NCBI GenBank assembly: GCA_958510825.1
Contig: OY294052.1
Coordinates: 2,377,816-2,441,815 of the forward strand
DNA length: 64,000 nucleotides
Direction of reading: 5' to 3'
DNA from: Brachypterus glaber
Lineage: Eukaryota > Arthropoda > Insecta > Coleoptera > Kateretidae
Shown: in pieces, positions 55,829 to 64,000 of the stretch
Layout of the letters: every line of letters begins with the position of its first letter
How positions within the stretch are numbered: the stretch's first letter is position 1
Notes under the pieces: model-generated
Database searches by the model: none
Seen by the model: only the letters and a program-made list of their open reading frames with translations
Told to the model about the DNA's origin: nothing
Position numbers and translations under genes: made by a program

Positions 55829-56334
55829 TTTCTATTTTGCGACTCTTATAAGCTCATAATCACACGCATTTTGCGTGTTCTTATATGCCCATAAGAGCTC
55901 CGTACTTTTTGTTCTTTTGGGTTGGCAACAGACCTGGTCTATCGCTTGACGTTTTCCGTGCAAATGTCAATGTCGCTTTAAAGTTGAATTTTCTACAAAA
56001 TTTTGTGTTTAGGTTATTTTTACCATGTTAAAATCGCGGCTTGGTTAATTGCAGTGAAAAAGAGAAGAGATGACTATAAAATATATCAAAATATCATTTG
56101 TTCTTAGAATTTTAAACATGGTGTAAACTGTAATGCCAATTCAAAACAAAAATCCCTTAATCAGTCATCAATTTAAATGTAAGTTTTTTTTTAATTTTAG
56201 AGCAAAATAGAAAAAATTGTATAAAGCACTAGTACTAGTACTTTAGAAAACTCGCCGCAAGCGGCTTGTTTTCTAAACTTGTACTCTTGCGCTTAAAACG
56301 TATGTTATGAAACTAGTACTTTAATATACTATTA
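55829..56334 (+). mobile_element. Dispersed element G, copy 2
   Basis: 506 bp, homologous throughout to 46197-46735, with the same start and the same hairpin-bearing end, slightly shortened (the first 'gtttcataacacgttttta' arm is missing). It is bracketed by a 98-bp direct repeat. Copy 1 has no such bracket. Confidence 0.7.
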
Positions 56335-56432
56335 TATGAAAATTACAGAGAATTTCAAGAGCTACAAGTTTTCTTATAACCTCTTTTATAATACATGGCC
56401 ATTTAAGAATATTTACGTATTTTAATAAATTT
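56335..56432 (+). repeat. 98-bp direct repeat flanking element G (right)
   Basis: Right partner of 55731-55828. The right copy continues '...aatgacatactataag' into unrelated DNA. Confidence 0.9.
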
Positions 56433-56859
56433 AATGACATACTATAAGTTTATTATCCTCTACGCTCAAAAAATAAATACAAAGAGTACGAGCTGCAGTG
56501 TAATATAAAGTAAAGATAAAAGGAGAATGTAGAATATTTTTCATTATTTTAAATTCGCAATTATTTAACGAAGTGAAGAGGTACATAATATATTATGTCG
56601 GCAAAAGTACAATATAAGTATAGGGTGGGACGAATAAAATTGCAGGTGGAATATTCTGCGGTTATTTACAAAATACCACTAAAGTTTATTGAGCTTTATC
56701 TCACATTGAACTAGTATACTTTTTATTTGTCTTGGTGAGGTTCTAGGTTCAAAGCCCAAATCCTGCAACTACTTTTTTTTGTTTTTTGAATTTTTTGAAT
56801 TTATTTTGCGTTTTAATTTTAACTTGCGTTTAATAAGTATTTGTAAAAATTCAATATAC

Positions 56860-57560
56860 CATCCACTGTAATTCTACATCCAAAAATATCAAAAAAAGTT
56901 CCTATAAAGGTTGGTCCGGAAATGAGCCCTAAGAGGGCTACGGCTCTTTAAAATTGTAATAAAAATAAGGTTTTTAATTAATAACTCTTGTACCATTTAA
57001 GCTATAGCGACGAGCTTTTAAATGTATACTAGTATTAATAAGGACAATAAGTTTATGTTAATTTATTCTTTTGAATTCATCCAGAGGCGTGTCTATTCGG
57101 ACAAAATATGTGAGGCTTAACACATTTTTGCCCCAACCTTTTTTATGTGTAGTTTTTTTGGATTTTTTGTAAAAAATATAGATTCCTTGAGTAAGTGCAT
57201 AAAAAATGTCATATAGTGTAACACTGTAGAAGCAACCGTTTTAAAAAAATGCAATTAAGAGGAAGTAACATTTTCTGCCATCAAAAACGTTACTTTTTAA
57301 AAGGCTATTACTCCTTTAATATTAAATTTAGGTGTTTTGGTGAAGAATAAATTTTTGCTCAGTTTTAAATAAAGAATCACCCTGCAGCATTTTATTGATG
57401 ATCTTATTTGTTCCCCATTCAATATGTCATCTTCGAAGGGCCGTAGCTCCCTTAGGGCTCATTTCCGGACCACCCTGTATAGCAACTTTTTTCCATATTT
57501 TTGGATGTAGAATCACCTCTTATATTTGGCATGGCAGTTACTGATCTCCCTGTATAATGG
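56860..57560 (+). repeat. Dispersed repeat family A, copy with inverted second half
   Basis: 56870-57300 is in plus orientation ('gtaattctacatccaaaaat', 'ggtccggaaatgagccctaa', 'gattccttgagtaagtgcat', 'aagcaaccgttttaaaaaaa'). 57425-57560 is the complement of its beginning ('gggccgtagctcccttaggg', 'tttttggatgtagaatcacc'). So the ends are inverted repeats of about 100 bp enclosing about 690 bp. This suggests family A is a foldback-type DNA element whose other copies are partial. Confidence 0.7.
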
Positions 57561-57999
57561 AATGCGTAGCACTACATATCTTCACGGCTTGTTTAAATAT
57601 TTGCTAGAAATAGCAAGCGAGTTAAAATGTACTGTCTTATTTTAATTCCGCTGTAGAATTAAAAATTCCTGCAGACTCCTGAAATTCCAGCACACTTGGA
57701 GAAATTTTTTGTTAAATCAACTTATTTATGACGAAAAATACTATTACGGAAATAAACAAGATTTTTTTTAATGTTATTAATATATTAAGATTTTACTTGG
57801 TTCAAGTTTTAACCACTTGGTCTAAGTACGATATCTATTCAACTTTATCTAAGCAAAACATTTGTTTTAAGTATCTAACATGCTTTTAAACTTTTAAACC
57901 ACTTAATATGAGTATTACGTCTTTTTTTTAATAAATCCTTTATCTGTGTGTATGTAATTAAAACTCTTAATATTTTAAAAATCAATTTTTTTAGGAACA
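57561..57999. other. AT-rich DNA
   Basis: Contains 'catatcttcacggcttgttt', shared with 48.5 kb. Otherwise featureless. Confidence 0.35.
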
Positions 58000-58230
58000 G
58001 ACTATTTGTACGTCCGACGTACACAAAGCTAAGTGTACGTCCTGTATTCTTATTGGCTGAGTTTTAGGGTTTTAAAAGCTTCTAAGGTATATTTTTCGTC
58101 ACAATTGTTTTTATCCCATTTAAATGGGGGCAATGCCCCTCCCCATTAGCACCAAATACGCTAAACAGGTGAAACAACCGACCTAAACCAAAGAGTTAGG
58201 TTATGTTACGTCGGACTTTTAAATAGCCAT
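58000..58230 (+). repeat. Dispersed repeat family B, best copy
   Basis: Starts at a 'ttgtacgtccgacgtacaca' inverted motif. Contains 'gtacgtcctgtattcttatt', 'ccgacctaaaccaaagagtt' and 'aggttatgttacgtcggac'. The terminal 'gtcggac' complements the starting 'gtccgac', so short inverted ends are likely. No frame. Confidence 0.65.
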
Positions 58231-59231
58231 TGCGTTTCTTTTTAAATTAAAATGATTAAATAGTTATTTATATACCAAGGGACTAAACTGGCTGTTTAGA
58301 AATGCAAGGAACTAAAACAGCCACGTGTAGTCCTGAGGTATATACACTATATTTTGCACGACCAAACATAATTTAGGCAGGTAGATAAAATTAAAATTAA
58401 TGCGTCTAAAATCGGGTTTTATTTTCGTAATTTAATCAAGGTGCCTGTGAATTGCGAAAATTCAGTTTCACGGCTATCGCGATTTCAATTGTTTTTTAAT
58501 GTGGTTAACACAAACGTCAGTTCGAAAAAAATGCACGATCACGATAAATTTTAGGTAATTTAAACAATGTTATTTTTAAAGGTTTTCTTTGTTAAAACCA
58601 AATAAATTCGTTTGAATCGCTAATTTATTACAAAACATAACCAAACCTAATTTTTGCACCAGTAAAGCACATAGTATGTATAATGTTTTAATATTATCAA
58701 GGTAGCCGTGATTTTTGTTCCCTTGGGAGAAAAAGTTTAGTCCCCTAAAATGAAATCGTAAAATTAAGTTTTAGTCTTGGTCGTGCAAAAAGTATTTTAC
58801 AAGACTAAATTTCTATGAGTGCACGAGAAGAGCATTTGCAGACTTGTAGAATTGATGGCCGCCGGTTTCCCAAACGCGATCCAAAGCGAATTAAGTTCGG
58901 ATCTCCATAGAGTGCGGCCATAATTTAGGAGAAACGAAGACAGTGTTACAAAAGCTTTGTCTTAAAATATAAGGGGTTGATAATGGACCGCTTTCTCTGT
59001 GTTTTACTCGGAAAGATTTATTTAATTTTTTTTCCTTTCTCAGTTGAAAAACGAACAAAAGATGAATTGCCACTCTCTGCAACAATCTTAATTTGAATCA
59101 ACTGGATGGATTTAATCCTTTTATTTAGTTTATTTAGCTCATTTCACTACCAATAGGGTTGCCGTGAACAATATGTACCACCTTTATTATTTTTCCTTAT
59201 TTACTTGTTTTGCTTAAAATTATTTCAGCTT
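58231..59231. other. AT-rich DNA
   Basis: No supported gene. The 64-aa minus frame (58891-59085) has no known motif. Confidence 0.35.
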
Positions 59232-59233
59232 TA

Positions 59234-59392
59234 CACAGAAAAAAGGATTCCTTGAACCAAGGACACGTGTCTTTCGATATGTCAAAGCCATATTCTCTTG
59301 TTTTAAGGCTAATATTTCTTTGAACCAAAGTCAATGTCCTTGGATGAAGTTGAAAAGCGAACCAAATTCAATGTCCTTCATTGCGGTTTTTG
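59234..59392. mobile_element. Foldback MITE family C, left half only
   Basis: TA|CACAGAAAAAAGGATTCC followed by 'ttgaaccaaggacacgtgtc', 'caaagccatattctcttgtt' and 'aaccaaagtcaatgtcct', matching the left arm of 20577-20842. The right arm is lost and DNA from a LINE fragment follows. Confidence 0.75.
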
Positions 59393-59399
59393 TAGAGTA

Positions 59400-59590
59400 G
59401 TACTGGCTGGGTTTGATTTTAGAAAAGTTTCATTTGTTTTTAATGGATATTTGAGATGGGATTTCCTTTAGGGGGTAGGGTTTAGAGAGACGGCCTTTAG
59501 CTATTTGTATGGTGTTTTTGACATGCTTATCCCACGTATGGTTTTGTGTAATTCCTAGATATTTACATGGTTTTCCTTACGTAGATTTTA
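59400..59590 (-). pseudogene. Jockey-like LINE reverse transcriptase relic
   Basis: The minus strand reads 'GKPCKYLGITQNHTWDKHV', then KNTIQIAKGRLSKPYPLKE. It is collinear with 'YIGITLFKNLKWDQDVKNTL', 'QITNGRLF' of the relic at 32570-32990. It lacks both ends and has no catalytic part. Confidence 0.65.
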
Positions 59591-59668
59591 GTGTACTTGA
59601 CCCAAAAAACTCTGTTTTAAAAAGTATAGAAATGATAACATTTAGCCCTTCAACGTGGTAAAAAACCC

Positions 59669-59689
59669 TGCAGAATAAAAAGATTAGTG
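59669..59689. repeat. 21-bp direct repeat, left of MITE H
   Basis: TGCAGAATAAAAAGATTAGTG, identical to 60102-60122. It abuts the inverted-repeat terminus exactly, so it behaves as a target-site duplication of unusual length. Confidence 0.85.
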
Positions 59690-60101
59690 CGCTGAAAAAA
59701 ATGACGTTCTTGGCTCAAAGTAGTCAACACTCTTGGTAGTTATTCTTTTAGCTTAAAACATGTGTATCTTTAAACAAAAGTATTTATCTTGTCCCAAGAA
59801 AAGTGTGGCTTTTGAAATATTTTTAAAATTCTCTTGGTCCTGGCAAAAACCATTTATCTTGTTTTAGGATCGTTAAAAATTAAATAATTTTAAATACTTT
59901 GGCCCAAGAATTTTTCTTTTGAGACAAGACCACTTGCATTTCACACAAGATCAAAGAATTTTAAGTTAAAGAATCAGAAAGACCTTGGCAAGTGAATTAT
60001 ATTTTTATGTTAGGAGAAGACGCTTTTGGACGTATTCAAGAGTGCGAAGCATTTGGCCTAATTTCATATACCAGTACCGCAAAGGATCCTTTTTTTCAGT
60101 G
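59690..60101. mobile_element. MITE H with CRCTGAAAAAAA ends and 21-bp flanking duplication
   Basis: Left end CGCTGAAAAAAATGAC, right end CCTTTTTTTCAGTG (complement CACTGAAAAAAAGG), about 12 bp inverted. The interior holds repeated 'ttggcccaagaa', 'cttgtcccaagaaaag' and 'cttggctcaaag' motifs in both orientations. The minus frame 60005-60190 crosses the right end and is not a gene. The family is unknown because of the 21-bp duplication. Confidence 0.7.
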
Positions 60102-60122
60102 TGCAGAATAAAAAGATTAGTG
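60102..60122. repeat. 21-bp direct repeat, right of MITE H
   Basis: Identical partner of 59669-59689. Confidence 0.85.
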
Positions 60123-60216
60123 TTTTTAAAGAGCCATTGAAAGCGAGAAAACCTTTGCATTAATAGATTAGCAATATATTTACGCTCCATAGAGTAATAA
60201 AACCGTTCTGTCTAGC

Positions 60217-61569
60217 CATGGGCGCCCCGAGGGGGTGGGGCAGGGGGCCGTGGCCGTGGCTTTTCATATAATTTATTATTTTGTTTTGTTTTTAACAATT
60301 CCAAAGTGTTTGCTCCTTAAGATTTGTAAAAAAAATTGCCTGCGGCGCTGAAAATGGTTACAAAACGCTAATTCATGAGAAACTTATTTTTAAAATATTT
60401 TATAAATAATTAAAATTTGCTTTAAATATTCTGAATTGTTTGAAAAATAATTTATAAAAGTTTTTGCCTGCGGATCCATAATATGATTACCAAGCCGAGT
60501 TCGAGTGCCGGCCATAAATTTTATAAAATTTATAAAAGAATTTCTTTTTTAAAGTCCAAGGTGTTTAGAAAATACGTGTCATTAAAAATCCTAAAAAATT
60601 TCGCTTGCGGCGCTAAACTGTTTAACAATAAGGTGATACAACAATTTTAATTAATATACCTTATTCAATAATTTGTATACCTGTATCTGAGGAATGCGAA
60701 ACCTAAATATTCCTAAAAATGTTATAATCTTCTTTTTAAATTGTTGTTGGAAAATACGTGAACTTAAAAATTTACCATAAAATCGCTTGAAAAAGTCCAA
60801 TAGTCTGATATCACAATATTTACTAACAGATTTTATTAAATATTTGCGCATTATAAAATTTTGAAAAATACGATACCTTAAGATTTCTACAAATTTTCGC
60901 GGCGCTAAATATTATGTGTTGAGATGATACCACTGAATCTGTTAAATATTAGTCCCCTCCCCCCACACGAAAAAAGATAGGCCCTTTTTGACAATTTAGC
61001 AAAAACTTTTTATTGATAATGTTGCCAAGACGAATACACTGAGATAAATTTTTACATCCACGTGCATGGGTAATTTACTTGCAGCTGCTGCTGATGTGAA
61101 TTTACACTCGAAGCGTTAATATAAATGCGGTGTGTATTATATTTTTACATCCAGTGTGTAAAGTTTACACCAATATTATGAATAGTTTTTTTATGAATAG
61201 TGTTTTATGAAAAAACTACGCAACAGAAAAATAAAACGTATATTCGTAATCATCGCTACAAAAAGTACCAATATAAAATAGAAACAGAAAACATACACAA
61301 ATCTTAACTTGCTCAAAATTTGCAGGCCAGTGTTACCGCCTAAATAAGTAAAATATTATAAAATGTATGTTTTAAGGATATTGTATTAATCACACTTTTT
61401 AAATATGTACTTTTAATCAACACTTACTTAGTGTCACATCAATGTTGATGTACATTTATATAAAGGTGTAAAATTTACACATTTATAGAGTGTATTTTTT
61501 ACACCTTTTCAATGTAATTTCTTTCAGTGTAGGCTTGCCCTCCTATGAAACCTCCTGCGGACGCCCCTG
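60217..61569. mobile_element. 1.35-kb hAT-like non-autonomous element
   Basis: Left end CATGGGCGCCCCGAG; right end, complemented, CAGGGGCGTCCGCAG. A perfect 8-bp duplication TGTCTAGC flanks it (60209-60216 and 61570-61577). The interior is AT-rich with no transposase, only short low-complexity frames (for example 60651-60851 minus). A second MITE is inserted near its right end. 'cctgcggcgctgaaaatg', 'cctgcggatccataatatg' and 'cttgcggcgctaaactg' are degenerate repeats inside. Confidence 0.85.
61037..61529. mobile_element. Mariner-like MITE nested in the hAT-like element
   Basis: Ends CACTGAGATAAATT and AATTTCTTTCAGTG with TA on both sides (61035-61036, 61530-61531). Subterminal 'ttttacatcca' / 'tttacacc' repeats recur several times (tacatccacgtg, tacatccagtgtgtaaag, ttacacctttt). 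493 bp, no frame. Removing it leaves the hAT-like element at about 860 bp. Confidence 0.75.
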
Positions 61570-61944
61570 TGTCTAGCCCGGCCCGGTGTAGGAGTTAAGT
61601 GTGGCAGAAGAACGAATAGAATAGCCGGAATTAAATTTTAATTTGGGAAAATGCTACAATTTACAGCGAATTATGCGTCGCACAATTAGTCCGCCACTTA
61701 GTCAGTCCACTTCATTACCTTTGTGTAGTTTTTGCCGTTGTATTTAATTTTCCCCGTCTCCATGGTGTTGGAAAGGATTGGTCCGACACATAAAGCAGAA
61801 CTGTTTCCAACGCCCTTTTGTGCGTTTTATTTAAACGTTTATAAGTAGTCTGTAGGACAAATGTGGATATGGACATTCAAAACGAGTTTTTCTACGATTT
61901 TAATTAAAAGCTACAAAATGATATAGTATTAGCTAAGCTAATTT
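61570..61944. other. Single-copy-looking intergenic DNA
   Basis: Somewhat less AT-rich than average, with no frame or repeat boundary beyond the 8-bp duplication at its left edge. Confidence 0.35.
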
Positions 61945-62376
61945 CAAGGGCGTAGATAAGGGGGGTAATGGGGGTAATTACCCCCCCCCTAGGCGTGGGC
62001 GCCAATTTTGTTTGCAGGGCGCCGTTTGGTAGAAACCGTCAGGGACAAAGCTTTTGTCTTAGGGTATTTTTTTGGGCGCCGTCATTTTTTTTGTAGGGGC
62101 GCCACGTTTGGTAGAAACCGTCAGGGACAAAGCTTTTGTCTTAGGGTATTTTTTTGGGCGCCGTCATTTTTTTTGTAGGGGCGCCACGTTTGGTAGAAAC
62201 CGTCAGGGACAAAGCTTTTTTTCTTGATGGTAATTTTTGGGGGGCAATTTTTTTTGTAGGCGCACAAAGCTTTATTTTAGGGTGTTTTTTCTTTTGCTAG
62301 GGCCGCCAAATTTGAGGCTTGAAAGGCCGGCCCTGGGTATTACCCCCCCCATGGAAGAAAAAGATCTACGCCCTTG
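61945..62376. mobile_element. hAT-like MITE with internal 82-bp tandem repeats
   Basis: Ends CAAGGGCGTAGAT and ATCTACGCCCTTG, perfect 13-bp inverted repeats, then G and C runs (gggggtaatgggggtaatta / tattacccccccc). Between about 62020 and 62240 an 82-bp unit (tttggtagaaaccgtcaggg ... ggcgccgtcattttttttgt) occurs at 62025, 62107 and 62189, followed by a decayed fourth unit. I could not match an 8-bp flank. The frame 62237-62434 is a shadow. Confidence 0.75.
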
Positions 62377-63227
62377 TGTCTTTGTAAATATCCCTAGTAG
62401 AAATTTTACATTAGAAGAACTTATCCCGACGTAGTTGTAATGTATAATTTGTAATATATGTAACGATTCCTAACGTTGGTAACCTAACATTTAGGTCTAA
62501 TATTAATATAACGTTTATCATTACTTAGTTCCTGCGAAAATACTTGCTTCATATCTTGCGTTAATAGAGCTCGTACATTGCGCGTGCATAAGAAAGGTAT
62601 GAGCCATCTAATGCAGGGAACGGCGCTGGATGAAACCAAGCGTTGCCTGTCTCGTACAGTTGCGATCTTTAAAAAGTACTACACCCAAAAATTGTATCAT
62701 TTAAATCTAACTTGCCACTTAAGTCAATTCGGGACCTAACTAAGTCAGAGATGAATAAAACTAAATGTAATAGTCATCTTGTTCGACACATAGTTACATT
62801 CAAAAGTTAACTTATAATTTTACGGTTTACATACCATAAGACAAAAAGATGGACAGACAGATAGACATTTTTTTACTCTTTACAATTACCACCTCTAACT
62901 AGAATAGTTGTGCTCTTTTCCACACCACCCAGGAGGTAAAGCACTAGGTGCGTTACGGTTAACGTGCCGTTCCCCAGTGAGAAAACCTCAGTTCCCCTCT
63001 GAGGATCCCTCAGTAGGCCTATACACGTGGAGTATAATCTCGTCAGGCGACAATTTAACATACACTATATATACCTAACCCTTGCATGACAACTGCCCAC
63101 TTTGTAAGTTCGGTCTCACCGATGTCAGGGTTGGTACTACTCTCTCTTTCGAGATACCTGGCGTGTATGGGAAAAAGTCGACCATCCAGAGAGAACACCT
63201 CAAATGTCCGTCTGTTCCTTTGTCTTT
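62377..63227. other. Intergenic DNA, GC-richer at 62880-63200
   Basis: The GC-richer part includes 'cctcagttcccctctgagga' and 'tccctcagtaggcct', small palindromes. Two overlapping plus frames (63082-63291, 63086-63352) extend into the tandem repeats below. The first begins with a CPLCKFG-like run, but neither matches anything I know. Confidence 0.4.
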
Positions 63228-63400
63228 TGTTCGCGGTTATCCTTTCCCCCTTGAGGGAATTTTTGCGGATATTGACAACCTGTGCGTGTAACCCTACCTA
63301 TCCATTCCCCCTTGAGGGAATTTTTGCTGATATTGACTACCTGTTCGTGTAAACCTGCCTATCCATTCCCCCTTAAGGGAATTGGTGCGGATTTTGGCTA
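63228..63400 (+). repeat. Three-copy 61-bp tandem repeat with a hairpin
   Basis: Units begin at 63241, 63302 and 63363 with CC(A/T)TTCCCCCTTGAGGGAA, an 8-bp-stem hairpin, followed by 'tttttgcggatattgac', 'acctgt.cgtgtaa.cct' and 'cctat'. The third unit has a compensating change (CCTTAAGGG) that keeps the stem. Confidence 0.85.
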
Positions 63401-64000
63401 TTTAACTATATACTAAATTAAACCTAGGGGAAACTATGTCAACAACCCGGGTTCGTTTCCCGGGTGGGGGAAATTGGCTTGGCTTGAATGGAAAGAAAAA
63501 ACCTTAACCTTAAAAAAACTTACTGTTACTAGCTGTCAATTTTACCTTAAGGAACCTTACAAGTTCTGATTACACTGTCTGTAAAAGTTGCCCTTCAAAG
63601 ATCTAAAAAATAAAATAACACATTATACATAAAAATTAAAACTTTAATTAAATCCTTCTTTCTGATATATCTGAAATAAATAATATTTACATATTAGTAT
63701 TAGTCTACCCCAGGTTATTCTACACGCCCCATGCTACCTTAAAAAACATACTATGTTATTATATTAAGGATATTTTATCCTTAATGTTTATGTTTATAGG
63801 CCTATAAACTTCCAAAAACCTACAGTTAATATACCTAGCGTATTTTTGCATAAAACAATATGTAACTATCCTATAATTTTAATCTGATTGTAGATTAAAA
63901 TTGTATTTGTACCTGTAAAAAAAATAAATACCTGAAAAAAATATAACCAACGAAAATATCCTATAAAACATATAAAAAAAAATACATAAAATAATAACAT
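63401..64000. other. AT-rich right edge of the window
   Basis: 63441-63475 contains 'acccgggttcgtttcccggg', resembling a tRNA B box and T-arm stem, but no A box lies at the right distance. Otherwise low-complexity AT-rich DNA. Confidence 0.4.

Noticed and set aside
55829..56334. LTR-retrotransposon reading of element G (98-bp repeats as LTRs)
   Set aside because: 98 bp is too short for usual LTRs. There are no TG...CA ends, primer site or polypurine tract, and copy 1 lacks the repeats.
63437..63475. tRNA-like B box (ggttcgtttcc) in a perfect CCCGGG stem
   Set aside because: No A box or acceptor stem at the correct distance. It may be a SINE scrap, but the evidence is too thin.

Overview
The window looks like AT-rich, repeat-dominated eukaryotic DNA, most likely from an insect. 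The reasons are low GC throughout, dense short inverted-repeat transposons, several LINE families with arthropod-type C-termini and 3' tails, and one LINE whose ORF1 carries what I read as an insect-type DUF4780-like domain. I cannot fix the order; a beetle or hemipteran is only a guess. I recognise no intact host protein-coding gene and no rRNA, tRNA gene or CRISPR array. A 200-N assembly gap lies at 49533-49732.

The best-supported element is a complete non-LTR retrotransposon on the minus strand (38065-43638). It has two intact ORFs (407 aa and 1,209 aa), short UTRs, a 3' end in a short ATAACC-type repeat and a perfect 14-bp target-site duplication. ORF2 carries an APE-type endonuclease, reverse transcriptase, RNase H and a C-terminal zinc-knuckle-like motif, with the catalytic residues I looked for all present. 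It is LOA/I-like and looks young and possibly active. ORF1 would bind the RNA, while ORF2 would nick the target, reverse transcribe and degrade the RNA strand.

Layout. 0-3 kb: a dispersed repeat, a 907-bp TA-flanked inverted-repeat element and a broken zinc-finger-like gene fragment. 3.1-8.5 kb: two apparently identical 2,705-bp units in direct tandem, each holding a hAT-like and a Harbinger-like MITE. 8.6-12.1 kb: an internally duplicated dispersed repeat, a hAT-like element with an 8-bp duplication, a short acidic coding remnant and a foldback MITE. 12-19.7 kb: mostly unexplained AT-rich DNA. 19.7-24.8 kb: a 38-decamer minisatellite, nested MITEs, a tRNA-derived SINE candidate and a LINE 3' end. 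25-38 kb: more MITEs, large palindromes and a dead LINE fragment. 38-43.6 kb: the intact LINE. 44-64 kb: repeat families, foldbacks, the gap, LINE remnants, a mariner-like MITE nested in a hAT-like element, and two short tandem arrays.

The window is best read as a transposon graveyard with one apparently live LINE. Many MITE boundaries can be fixed from terminal inverted repeats plus target duplications (TA, TAA or 8 bp). The least ordinary structures are a MITE flanked by a 21-bp duplication, an element flanked by a 98-bp direct repeat, an interleaved A-B-A'-B' double palindrome, and the phase-perfect decamer array. I found no convincing evidence of a wholly new biological system.
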